This document shows, one piece after another, positions 16,327 through 24,427 of a DNA stretch of 24,500 nt (within the stretch, counting starts at the first letter, position 1; each line of letters begins with the position of its first letter). The DNA is from JBHPHA01 sp042569905 (GTDB taxonomy: Bacteria; Patescibacteriota; Minisyncoccia; Moranbacterales; UBA9337). The notes beneath the pieces were generated by a model. The model was not told the DNA's origin. It made no database searches and saw nothing but the letters and a program-made list of their open reading frames with translations. The stretch lies in NCBI GenBank assembly GCA_042569905.1, contig JBHPHA010000020.1, positions 1 to 24,500 of the forward strand. Direction: 5' to 3'. The translations under genes were made by a program, and so were the position numbers.

Positions 16327-16647
16327 ATGAATAATGAACAAAAAGACGTGAGTCAAGTTAAATTAAAGATAATGCAAGAATTTGGATTAGAGGGGATAGA
16401 GGAGGAGAAGCAAGATGAGTTTTTGGCAAAAATGGGAGAGATGATTTTAAAAAGAGTTTTTGTAGAAACAGTTGAAAAATTAGATGACGAAGGTAGGGCT
16501 CATTTTGAAAAAATGCTGGAAGAAAAAAGAACATCAGAGGAAGTTGAGGAATTTTTGAAAGTAAAGATTCCTGATTATGATCAAATGTTAGAAGGAATTG
16601 TGGTAGAATTAAAAGAGGATCTGCAAGGGATTGAGATAGAGATGTAA
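16327..16647 (+). CDS. Small helical acidic protein (DUF5663-like)
   Basis: A 106-residue acidic, all-helical protein with the pattern of short proteins that I recall from Patescibacteria genomes as DUF5663 (…FLAKMGEMILKRVFVETVEKL then EEFLKVKIPDYDQML). The family name is from memory and not checked by search. There is no signal peptide or membrane segment. It sits 37 bp after the 854-residue protein gene and 18 bp before the next small gene, in the same operon. The leader is AT-rich without Shine-Dalgarno, and the start is the only sensible ATG. Function is unknown; a small partner or adaptor of the neighbouring ATPase is conceivable. Confidence 0.75.
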   Translation: MNNEQKDVSQVKLKIMQEFGLEGIEEEKQDEFLAKMGEMILKRVFVETVEKLDDEGRAHFEKMLEEKRTSEEVEEFLKVKIPDYDQMLEGIVVELKEDLQGIEIEM

Positions 16648-16665
16648 AAAATTAACTGAAAAAAT

Positions 16666-17103
16666 ATGGCTGATGAAATTAAATCAAATTTAGAACCAGT
16701 GAGTGAAAGTGGCTTGGGCTTAGAAAGTAAAGTTTCTATTGGTAGAGAAGAGAAAGAAGGGGAGGTTCAAAAGATTGAAAAAGAGGTTCCGAAGGAAGTG
16801 AGCGTAGCAGAAAAAGATAGTGCGTACACTAAGATATTATCAAAAGTTCAGAAAACTTCAGACGAAGAAGGAATTGGTAAGTCTGATGTAGGTGCAGATG
16901 CTAAGAGTGTATATGAGGCGGTTGATGCTGAGAGTCAAATTCAAAACCTCGTTGATTTAGCGATGAATAAGGACGTTATTCATGCTGTAAAGGTGGCAAG
17001 ACATTTGGATGATAACTATGTACTGGATATGTTCCATGATAAGTTACTTGCTGATGAATTGCATGACGCATTGATTAGTAAGGGAATCATTAAGAAATCG
17101 TAG
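16666..17103 (+). CDS. Small hypothetical protein upstream of the TraG-like ATPase
   Basis: A 145-residue soluble protein. Residues 1-85 are low-complexity and rich in Glu, Lys, Ser and Val, probably disordered. Residues about 92-143 form a conserved-looking helical module with AMNKDVIHAVKVARHLDDNY followed by VLDMFHDKLLADELHDALI. I recall similar modules next to secretion ATPases in Patescibacteria genomes, but this is memory only. The gene is 77 bp before the ATPase start. No catalytic motif is visible. It may be an ATPase accessory or adaptor with a flexible tail. Confidence 0.75.
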   Translation: MADEIKSNLEPVSESGLGLESKVSIGREEKEGEVQKIEKEVPKEVSVAEKDSAYTKILSKVQKTSDEEGIGKSDVGADAKSVYEAVDAESQIQNLVDLAMNKDVIHAVKVARHLDDNYVLDMFHDKLLADELHDALISKGIIKKS

Positions 17104-17180
17104 TCTTTTAATGGTGAGAATTCGTGCAAAAGCTTTTTTGCGTAATGAAGAAATAAAATTTCAAACAAAAATAAAATAAA

Positions 17181-19658
17181 ATGGATTTAAATATAATACT
17201 CATCCCTTTAATATTAATTTTCTCAACACTATCAATTGCTAGTGGTGTATATTTGGTGGTGAGAAGTTTTTTGATATATAGAGCTCAGATAAACTGTTCA
17301 ATGAATATGGATTTAGAAGTTGTGAGAGTTTCCAAGATAGATGGAAACGGAGATGATAAGTCTGGGACAGGGGATAGGGCTTTTTGGAAAGAGGAGGTGG
17401 GTGCTATGGAGAATTTTTTGACAACACTAGCTAATATTAAGTCAAAAAAGACACTATTAAGTGCGGTCTATGGTCAGCCATATATCTCACTAGAAATTGC
17501 CAACCCTTCTGATAGTGAAGAAATATTCTTTTATATTGCAATCCCGAAAAAATTCAGAGAGATCGTTGAGAAGCAAATTCATAGTTATTTTCCGAGTGCT
17601 TCTATTGAAAAGTCCTCTGATTATACTATTTTTTCTCCAGGCAGCTATACTGCCGTATCAGTTTTGGAGTTAAAAAGTAAACATGCGCTGCCTGTTAGAA
17701 CCTATGATCAAATGGAATCAGATCCTTTAAATGAGATTTCTAATGCACTTAGTAAACTGAATACAAAAGAGGAGGGTGCATCTCTTCAAATGATTTTAGT
17801 TCCTGCTGGAAAACAATGGAGAAAACTAGGGAAGAGTATTGCGCATAAAATGCAGCAAGGAAAGCAGCTGAAAGATGTTCATTCTGACTCAGTTTTTTCA
17901 AAAATTGGAAAGGGTGCTGGTAAGGGTATATCAGAAGTTATGTCTGTTGCGACGAAGTCTCAGGATCAGGATGTTATGGGAAAGGATGAAGAGATAATCC
18001 AACTTACTCCAGAAGAGCAAGAGCTTGTGAAATCCATTGAGAAGAAATCAACAAAGGCTGGTTTTAGGGCTAATGTTAGATTGCTTGCTTCTGCCGCTAC
18101 TCAAGAGAGGGCGGATGCTATCTTGGCACAAATGGAGAATGCGTTTTCTCAATTTGAAAATCCAGACGTTAATTATTTTAAAGTTAAAAAGAGAATTAAG
18201 CAGAAGAAAACCTCATATAATTATATTTTTAGAAATTTTGATGAGGATAATGAGATGATTCTCAATGTTGAAGAGATTTCTAGTATATTTCACTTCCCTG
18301 TTTCAACTACAGAAACGCCGAAGATAAAATGGCAAAAATCTGGTAGTGCTCCCCCTCCAATAAACCTTCCAGACACAGGAGTATTGCTAGGGTATAACGA
18401 TTATCGTGGTACAAAAACAGATATATATCTTTCTGATAATGACAGAAGGCGGCATTTATATGTGATTGGTCAGACTGGTGTTGGTAAATCTAATTTTCTA
18501 CAGGAAATGGCTAAGCAGGATGTTAAGAACGGGAAAGGTGTTTGTTTCATCGATCCACATGGAGATGCTATTGAAGATATCTTAACTGCTGTTCCTAAGG
18601 AGCGGGCTGAGGATGTGATTATTTTTGACCCATCTGACACGGAAAGACCTTTTGGTTTAAATATGTTGGAATATGCAAAACCTGAGGAGAAGAGTTTTGT
18701 TATTAATGAAATGATTGGTATTTTTGATAAACTTTATGATTTAAAAGCAACTGGTGGTCCAATGTTTGAGCAATACGCTAGAAACGCTATGCTTTTGATT
18801 ATGGAACATCCAGAATCAGGATCGACTTTAATGGAGATACCGAAAGTTTTGGCGGATGAAGATTTTCGTAAGATGAAGCTGGAGCATTGTAATAATCCAG
18901 TTGTTAAAGATTTCTGGATGAAGGAAGCTGAAAAGGCTGGTGGTGAAGCTGCTTTGGCAAATATGGTTCCATATATAACCTCAAAGCTTACTACGTTTAT
19001 ATCAAATGATATGATGCGTCCGATTATTGCGCAACAAGAAAGTACTTTGAATTTTAGAGAGATTATGGATGATGGAAAGATTTTATTGGTTAACCTGTCT
19101 AAGGGTAAGATTGGTGAAATAAATAGTCATCTTCTTGGAATGATAGCGGTGGGTAAAATATTGATGGCAGCTCTTTCTCGGGTTGATATTCCAGAAGATG
19201 AGAGGAAGGATTTTTATCTATACATAGATGAGTTTCAAAATGTTACTACTGACTCAATTTCTCAAATTCTGTCTGAGGCGAGAAAATATAAGTTGAACTT
19301 AGTTATTGCTCATCAATTTATTGGACAGCTCAGTGAAGACATTTCAAAGGCTGTGTTTGGAAATGTTGGCTCGCTTTGCTCTTTTCGTGTGGGACCAGAG
19401 GACGCCGAGTTCCTTGGTAGTCAATTTGAACCTGTTTTTAAACCAACTGATTTGATTAACGTTGATAACTATAATGGCTTCGCGAAGTTATTGGTGAATA
19501 ATGAGACAACGAAACCGTTTAATTTTAAGACTTATCCCCCAAGTGATGGTGATCAAGAAGTGGCCAATGCTTTAAAGGAGTTGTCTCGACTAAGAAACGG
19601 AAGAGATGCTAAGATGGTTAATCGAGAGATTATGGAGAGGACAAAAATGCTGACGTAA
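17181..19658 (+). CDS. TraG/TraD-like type IV secretion DNA-binding ATPase
   Basis: An 825-residue membrane-anchored ATPase of the conjugative coupling protein type. An N-terminal transmembrane helix (about 5-28) precedes a ~390-residue region with no motif I recognise. The RecA-like motor domain follows: Walker A GQTGVGKS (430-437), GVCFIDPHGDAIEDIL just downstream, FDPSDTERPFGLNMLE typical of this group, and Walker B YLYIDEFQN (679-687; D683, E684). Such hexameric motors feed DNA or protein to a type IV secretion channel. The next gene encodes a VirB2-like pilin, which supports that role. No relaxase, VirB6 or VirB4 partner appears in the window, so whether it transfers, imports or secretes is open. 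The start ATG has an A-rich leader only. Confidence 0.88.
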   Translation: MDLNIILIPLILIFSTLSIASGVYLVVRSFLIYRAQINCSMNMDLEVVRVSKIDGNGDDKSGTGDRAFWKEEVGAMENFLTTLANIKSKKTLLSAVYGQPYISLEIANPSDSEEIFFYIAIPKKFREIVEKQIHSYFPSASIEKSSDYTIFSPGSYTAVSVLELKSKHALPVRTYDQMESDPLNEISNALSKLNTKEEGASLQMILVPAGKQWRKLGKSIAHKMQQGKQLKDVHSDSVFSKIGKGAGKGISEVMSVATKSQDQDVMGKDEEIIQLTPEEQELVKSIEKKSTKAGFRANVRLLASAATQERADAILAQMENAFSQFENPDVNYFKVKKRIKQKKTSYNYIFRNFDEDNEMILNVEEISSIFHFPVSTTETPKIKWQKSGSAPPPINLPDTGVLLGYNDYRGTKTDIYLSDNDRRRHLYVIGQTGVGKSNFLQEMAKQDVKNGKGVCFIDPHGDAIEDILTAVPKERAEDVIIFDPSDTERPFGLNMLEYAKPEEKSFVINEMIGIFDKLYDLKATGGPMFEQYARNAMLLIMEHPESGSTLMEIPKVLADEDFRKMKLEHCNNPVVKDFWMKEAEKAGGEAALANMVPYITSKLTTFISNDMMRPIIAQQESTLNFREIMDDGKILLVNLSKGKIGEINSHLLGMIAVGKILMAALSRVDIPEDERKDFYLYIDEFQNVTTDSISQILSEARKYKLNLVIAHQFIGQLSEDISKAVFGNVGSLCSFRVGPEDAEFLGSQFEPVFKPTDLINVDNYNGFAKLLVNNETTKPFNFKTYPPSDGDQEVANALKELSRLRNGRDAKMVNREIMERTKMLT

Positions 19659-19699
19659 AATGATTATTTTTATATAAAATTTTAAGAGTTATTTAAATT

Positions 19700-20113
19700 A
19701 TGAAACAAAAAACAAAAAGAATAATAATGGGAATGATGGTATTTATATTTACCACATGCTTTATGTCGATTGCTTTTGCTGCGGATAGTAAATATATTTA
19801 TACTCCAACGGTTGGGATTCCTGGTAGCTCAGTAGAGGAGATTTCTACATTCCCAGGTTATTTAAAAGGCTTGTATAAATTTGCTGTGTGGTCGGTTGGG
19901 ATCGCTGCTCTTTTAATGATTAGTATTGGTGGTTTTCAATATTTTATCTCTGCAGGAAATGCATCGAAGACAGAGAAATCAAAGAGTATAATTACAGATG
20001 CTCTTTGGGGACTAGTTGCTGTTATGTTGGCTTGGTTGGTTTTGAATGTGATAAACCCAGATTTAATAAAGATTGATATCGATGCGCATCAGATTTTTAA
20101 AAATTTAAAATAA
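19700..20113 (+). CDS. VirB2/TrbC-like type IV secretion pilin
   Basis: A 137-residue small membrane protein. The basic N-terminus and hydrophobic core (residues 8-25) end in AFA|AD, a good signal peptidase I site after residue 27. Two transmembrane helices follow (about 58-82 and 96-116) joined by a short basic cytoplasmic loop (SAGNASKTEKSKS). This is the VirB2/TrbC pilin layout and matches the small proteins annotated as T4SS pilin in Patescibacteria. The subunit would polymerise into an extracellular filament or line the secretion channel. It follows the TraG-like ATPase after 41 bp. Alternative: a small holin-like membrane protein, but the signal peptide and context favour a pilin. Confidence 0.8.
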   Translation: MKQKTKRIIMGMMVFIFTTCFMSIAFAADSKYIYTPTVGIPGSSVEEISTFPGYLKGLYKFAVWSVGIAALLMISIGGFQYFISAGNASKTEKSKSIITDALWGLVAVMLAWLVLNVINPDLIKIDIDAHQIFKNLK

Positions 20114-20126
20114 TATTTAAATAAAA

Positions 20127-21152
20127 ATGAAACAAGTAATTTGCATTGGATCATCATCAAAAGACGTTTTTTTGCCCACATCAGGAGGGGTCGTCACTAA
20201 TACTCCTAAGGATTTAACTTCTCAGAAGAAATTGTCTTTTGAGTTAGGTGCGAAATTTCAAATTGATAATATTTATGAAGCACCAGGTGGATGCTGTGCG
20301 AATGTGTCACAGGGTTTGGCTAGATTAAATATAGAGACTAGCTGTTATAGTAAATTAGGTGACGACTCTATAGGTAAATGGATTATTTCAGAATTAAAGA
20401 AAGAGGGTGTTGGTACAAGCTTAATCCAGGTTGACTCTAAGTGTAAGAGTGATTTATCGCATATTGTCGTGGATGAAAGTAGCAAGGATCATATTATATT
20501 TTTCAACAGAGATGCTAATGATAAACTGGAAGTGTTCCCTGAAGATATTCGAGATACTGAATGGATTTTTTTGAGTGCATTGAATGGTAATTGGGTTGAT
20601 TATGTTGAGGATATTATGGGCGTAGTTGAGGATAACTTAATTCACCTAGCTTTTAATCCTGGGCAAAGAAATATTAACAGTAATCCAGATGTTGTTATTA
20701 GAATGATAGAGAATGCGGAGGTTTTGATTGTTAATAAGGATGAAGCAATTGAAATAGTTATGTGGCTATTGAATCAAAAAGGAGACGAGGATATGCAAGA
20801 GGAATTGAATGATGAAACCTTTTTAATTAATGAGTTGCAGGGTATTAGATTTGGAAAAACAACCATAGCTGTGACAGATGGAGAAAGAGGTGCTTGGGTT
20901 AGTGATGGTGAGAGCATTTTGCATGCTAAATCGATTCAAAAGGAAATAGTTGATACACTGGGTGCGGGAGATGCCTTTACGAGTGGTTTTTTGGCCAGCT
21001 GTGTTGAAGGTCTTGATTTAGAATCTTGTTTAAAAAGAGGTTTGGTAAATGGAAAAAATGTTACAAGATTTTATGGAGCCAAAGCCGGACTATTGTCCGC
21101 GGATGATATGAGTAAGGAAATTGTAAAAGTAAAAACTAATAAGTTGATTTAA
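20127..21152 (+). CDS. PfkB-family carbohydrate kinase
   Basis: A 341-residue ribokinase-fold (PfkB) kinase. It carries the N-terminal GG signature (PGGCCANVSQGLARL, 53-67) and the C-terminal ATP-site signature DTLGAGDAFTSGF (276-288) with catalytic base Asp282. Family members phosphorylate sugars or nucleosides (ribose, fructose 6-phosphate, adenosine and others) in the cytoplasm; the substrate cannot be assigned. The N-terminal 20-45 loop (TSGGVVTNTPKDLTSQKK) is longer than usual for ribokinase. It lies between the pilin gene (13 bp) and the FtsA-like gene (6 bp), an odd place for a metabolic enzyme. Confidence 0.92.
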   Translation: MKQVICIGSSSKDVFLPTSGGVVTNTPKDLTSQKKLSFELGAKFQIDNIYEAPGGCCANVSQGLARLNIETSCYSKLGDDSIGKWIISELKKEGVGTSLIQVDSKCKSDLSHIVVDESSKDHIIFFNRDANDKLEVFPEDIRDTEWIFLSALNGNWVDYVEDIMGVVEDNLIHLAFNPGQRNINSNPDVVIRMIENAEVLIVNKDEAIEIVMWLLNQKGDEDMQEELNDETFLINELQGIRFGKTTIAVTDGERGAWVSDGESILHAKSIQKEIVDTLGAGDAFTSGFLASCVEGLDLESCLKRGLVNGKNVTRFYGAKAGLLSADDMSKEIVKVKTNKLI

Positions 21153-21158
21153 TTTTCT

Positions 21159-22427
21159 ATGGGATTATTTTCAAATATTTTAAATAGTAAAAAAAAGATA
21201 GATTTTGTCTTGGCTCTTGATATAGGAACCGAGGTTGTTAAGGCTTTAGTAGTAAAGGTTGATTACGATAATAAAAATGGTAATGTGATTGGTGTTGGGA
21301 AGGTTCGGCAAGAGATGGGTAATATGCAAAGTGGGGCAGTTTCAGATATTTCTGGTGTTATTGAAACTTCACGTCGAGCTATTGATATTGCAAAAGAAGC
21401 GGCTGGAGTAAGCAGGATTAAGGATGCCGTTGTAGGTATTGCTGGTGAATTAGTAAAAGGGACTACAACAACTGTGCATTATGAACGGGCGAATCCTGAA
21501 ATGAAAATAGAACTTCCTGAGCTGAAAAATATCATTCAAAAGGTTCAATATAAAGCTTATGAAAGAATACGAAAGCAATTAGCTTGGGAAACTGGACAAG
21601 AAGGGATTGAAATAAAATTAATCAATGCTGCTATTGCTGATGTGAGAATTGATGGCTATCAGGTTAGTAATCCGTTAGGATTTCAAGGTAAAGAAGTTTC
21701 AATTAGTGTTTTTAATGCCTATGCTCCTATGATACATCTTGGGGCACTTGAAACTATCGCGAGTGAATTGGGTATTGATTTGATTAGTATAGCAGCAGAG
21801 CCATATGCAGTTGCTCGGTCAGTTGGCGTGGAAGGTGAGATGAATTTCAATGCGATATTTATTGACATCGGAGGAGGGACAACTGATATTGCAGTTGTTA
21901 GAAATGGAGGACTGGAAGGAACTAAAATGTTTGCACTAGGGGGAAGAGCTTTTACAAAAAGGATGGCACATGAATTAAAGATAAATTTTGAAGAAGCTGA
22001 AATATTGAAAATAAGATACGCACAGGGTGAGTTAAATAAGAAGGATACTCAAGTGATAGACAAGGTATTGAAAGATGATTGCGAAGTCTGGCTCAGTGGT
22101 GTGGAATTGTCTTTATCAGAATTTTCTCAAAATGATTTATTGCCTCCAAGGATATTGATGTGCGGAGGAGGATCCGGTCTTCCTGGTGTTCAGCGAGCAC
22201 TGTCTTCTTCGAAGTGGATTGAGAAACTATCTTTTACGAAGTCTCCCAGTGTTCATTTTTTGAAACCAAGTGACATAGTTGGTATAAGTGATCAAACAGA
22301 TGAGCTGATGAGTTTTCAGGATGTCACTCCTGTTGGTTTGGCTAAGTTAGGATTGGATTTGATTGACAATGAGAAGGTCTTAGATGTTATACTTAGAAGA
22401 GCTATGAATAGTGTGGAAGCAAAATAA
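21159..22427 (+). CDS. FtsA/PilM-like actin-fold ATPase
   Basis: A 422-residue actin-superfamily protein of the FtsA/PilM branch. Phosphate-1 is ALDIGTEVVKALVV (19-32). An FtsA-type inserted domain follows at about 70-175 with DIAKEAAGVSRIKDAVVGIAG. Phosphate-2 is FIDIGGGTTDIAVV (about 233-246), and the adenosine motif is LMCGGGSGLPGV (about 332-343). FtsA anchors FtsZ and divisome proteins at the membrane; PilM does a similar job for type IV pili. The N-terminus MGLFSNILNSKKK could form a short amphipathic membrane-binding helix. No ftsZ is nearby. The partner is more likely the next gene's membrane protein, 15 bp downstream. FtsA seems the better match; the exact role is uncertain. Confidence 0.82.
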   Translation: MGLFSNILNSKKKIDFVLALDIGTEVVKALVVKVDYDNKNGNVIGVGKVRQEMGNMQSGAVSDISGVIETSRRAIDIAKEAAGVSRIKDAVVGIAGELVKGTTTTVHYERANPEMKIELPELKNIIQKVQYKAYERIRKQLAWETGQEGIEIKLINAAIADVRIDGYQVSNPLGFQGKEVSISVFNAYAPMIHLGALETIASELGIDLISIAAEPYAVARSVGVEGEMNFNAIFIDIGGGTTDIAVVRNGGLEGTKMFALGGRAFTKRMAHELKINFEEAEILKIRYAQGELNKKDTQVIDKVLKDDCEVWLSGVELSLSEFSQNDLLPPRILMCGGGSGLPGVQRALSSSKWIEKLSFTKSPSVHFLKPSDIVGISDQTDELMSFQDVTPVGLAKLGLDLIDNEKVLDVILRRAMNSVEAK

Positions 22428-22442
22428 TTTAAATATAAAGTT

Positions 22443-24239
22443 ATGCAGCAAGTTTTCTATATTGACGTAGATGAAGAGGTTACTTCCGTTATTGACAGAT
22501 TGCGGAAAGTAGAATCTCAAAATGTGGTTTTTGTTATTCCTGCAAGGGCTTTGATTTTGAATAGTATTGTTAGTCTTAAGCTTGTTAAGAATAAGGCTGA
22601 TGAGATGAAACTTGATGTTGTCATTGTTACCAATGATAAATCCGGTGGAGAGTTGTCGCGTAGAAGTGGATTTGTTGTAAGAAATAATCTTAATGAGGTT
22701 GATGGCGTGGATCGTATGGTCAAGGATGATGAATTGAATAATACTGAGAAGCATAGTGAGCGTGAAGAAGATGAAAGTGTTGAGGAAGATGATGATATCA
22801 AAAAAAGGAGTGAGGCTTATGTCGCAGAAAGTAGCTTAGAGAGTACTCATCCTCGAATGGATATGGTCAATAAGAAGAGTATGGCGCGTGCGGATACGGG
22901 AAGGGTGAATTTGGGTAGGGGTGATATTAATGGAATAAGGAAAAAAGGTCTCGATATGGGTCCCCCAAAGACTCCTAAAGTAGATGCTCCGCGCAAAGGT
23001 GTTGATCATGAGGGTATGACAATGCGCGTACCAAAAAACGCTCACAGTGATGGTAAAGCTGCTCTGCATAAAAGGAAAATTTCTTCTAAAAAATTTAGAT
23101 TAGTTTTTGGTATATTTTTATTTATGGGTATCTTGCTGATTGCAGGGATTACTTCATATTTATTCTTGCCTAAGGCGGATATATATGTATATCCTCAATC
23201 AGATATTAAAGAAATTGACCTATCAGTTATTGCAGATACCACAGTTGAATCGGCTGATATAGAAAGAAATATTATTAGGGCTAAATTAATCAGTGTTACG
23301 GATACTCTTAATCTCGAGTATGATTCCACTGGGGAGGATTATGCTTCTGGGCAAAAAGCGAAAGGAGAAGCAATTATTTACAATAATTATAGTGAAGAAG
23401 ATCAAATATTAGTAGCCACTACAAGATTGGAAGATGCTGACGGTATGGTATTTAGATTAGTTAAGGGTGTCACAGTACCAGGGTTTACTGAGGATGGCGG
23501 GGAAATTATTCCTGGTGAAATTGATGTTGAAATTGTTGCTGATAAATCTGGTAGTGAGTATAACGTAGGTATGTCTGAATTTAAGATACCTGGATTCAAG
23601 GGCGGTCCTAAGTATGAAAAATTTTATGCCGAATCTAGCAAGAAAGTTGCTGGAGGGGGTTCTTGGGGTGACAAGGTTGGCGTAGTTACGGAGAATGATA
23701 TCTTAGCAGCAAGGTCTGATGTAGAGAATAATCTTAGTGATAAAATTGAAGTTAAATTGGTTGAGTCTGTGGGTGATGAATATGTTTTAGATAAGGAGTC
23801 TGTTAATCGTGAAATTATTAGTTATGAAGTATTTCCAGATAAAAGTGCTGTTGCTGATAAGTTTGAATACGGATTAACGATGAGCGCTACTGGACTAGTT
23901 TATAATGAAAGTGATCTGAAATCTATCATAGGCAATGCTATTGAAAATGAAGAAGGAGTTGAATTGGTTGAAATTAATATTGAATATGGTCAAATCAGCG
24001 CAGACATTGAAGAGGGTTACTTGGAGATTAGTGCACATGCCACTGTTAAATTTCAGTATAAATTAAATGAGGAAAAAATACGAAATAGTTTTTTAGGTGC
24101 AAAAAGTGATCAATTAAAGTCAATTATTGATAGGTATCCTGAGATTAAGAAGGTTGAGGTAATGAGATGGCCGAAGTTTTTTTCAAACAGCATTACTACT
24201 AATGAAAAAAGAGTGAATATTCATATCATGCAAGAGTAG
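22443..24239 (+). CDS. Single-pass membrane protein with baseplate J-like outer region
   Basis: A 598-residue protein. Residues 1-80 form a Rossmann-like domain (VIDRLRKVESQNVVFVIPAR then LDVVIVTNDKSGGELSRRSG). A long charged, likely disordered linker with acidic and basic parts follows (about 80-215), then one transmembrane helix (219-242) and a large extracytoplasmic part (243-598). The latter contains KAKGEAIIYNNYSEEDQ, a VTVPGF segment and VADKSGSEYNVG, resembling baseplate J-like proteins of phage-derived structures. Similar proteins recur in Patescibacteria as hypothetical or baseplate J-like; function is not established to my knowledge. Directly after the FtsA-like gene, it may couple cytoplasmic filament dynamics to a cell-surface structure. 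It is the last gene before the structured RNA. Confidence 0.8.
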   Translation: MQQVFYIDVDEEVTSVIDRLRKVESQNVVFVIPARALILNSIVSLKLVKNKADEMKLDVVIVTNDKSGGELSRRSGFVVRNNLNEVDGVDRMVKDDELNNTEKHSEREEDESVEEDDDIKKRSEAYVAESSLESTHPRMDMVNKKSMARADTGRVNLGRGDINGIRKKGLDMGPPKTPKVDAPRKGVDHEGMTMRVPKNAHSDGKAALHKRKISSKKFRLVFGIFLFMGILLIAGITSYLFLPKADIYVYPQSDIKEIDLSVIADTTVESADIERNIIRAKLISVTDTLNLEYDSTGEDYASGQKAKGEAIIYNNYSEEDQILVATTRLEDADGMVFRLVKGVTVPGFTEDGGEIIPGEIDVEIVADKSGSEYNVGMSEFKIPGFKGGPKYEKFYAESSKKVAGGGSWGDKVGVVTENDILAARSDVENNLSDKIEVKLVESVGDEYVLDKESVNREIISYEVFPDKSAVADKFEYGLTMSATGLVYNESDLKSIIGNAIENEEGVELVEINIEYGQISADIEEGYLEISAHATVKFQYKLNEEKIRNSFLGAKSDQLKSIIDRYPEIKKVEVMRWPKFFSNSITTNEKRVNIHIMQE

Positions 24240-24302
24240 CTAGAATATTTTTGAGTAAGCGTGTGGATATATCCCGTTTTTATTTTTCTATGGATTCAGC
24301 TC

Positions 24303-24331
24303 TTGTCAAAAGTATTTATTTGTGATAATAT
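24303..24331 (+). promoter_or_regulatory. Promoter of the structured RNA
   Basis: TTGTCA (-35, 24303-24308, 5/6 consensus), a 17-bp spacer, and TAATAT (-10, 24326-24331) with an upstream TGn at 24323-24325. Predicted start is near 24338. It is the best plus-strand promoter in the window and no ORF follows it directly. Confidence 0.72.
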
Positions 24332-24337
24332 TCCTTT

Positions 24338-24427
24338 GAGAATAAAGAAAATATAAGAAAGTCCTATTGTATCTCGCCTATTGAGGGATAAGATGCAACA
24401 TACCCTGTCAAAGGAAGGACTTTTTTT
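24338..24427 (+). ncRNA. Candidate structured RNA ending in an intrinsic terminator
   Basis: About 90 bases from the predicted start to a run of seven T residues. The outer stem AAAGTCCT/AGGACTTT (24358-24365 with 24416-24423) merges into the T-run at 24421-24427. Inside it is an 8-bp stem TTGTATCT/AGATGCAA (24367-24374 with 24391-24398, one G-U pair). AGGG (24384-24387) in its loop can pair with CCCT (24403-24406), an H-type pseudoknot shape seen in several small riboswitches. I do not match it to a known RNA family. It could be a free small RNA, or a leader with attenuator for a gene starting beyond 24500. Confidence 0.55.

Noticed and set aside
17111..17179. 22-codon ORF ending one base before the TraG-like ATPase start
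   Set aside because: No ribosome site, basic low-complexity content and no domain; A-rich sequence makes such ORFs easy to get by chance. It overlaps a small hairpin (17125-17142) without a T-run.
17..24239. Recoded TGA (as in some candidate phyla)
   Set aside because: All genes read through in the standard code with no in-frame TGA, and TGA serves as the stop of the Nudix gene.
24255..24290. Possible terminator after the baseplate J-like gene (GGATATATCC then T-rich)
   Set aside because: The stem is only 3-5 bp, A/T-rich and nearly loopless, so not convincing as an intrinsic terminator.
24291..24326. 11-codon ORF before the structured RNA
   Set aside because: Too short, no ribosome site, and it overlaps the promoter hexamers.
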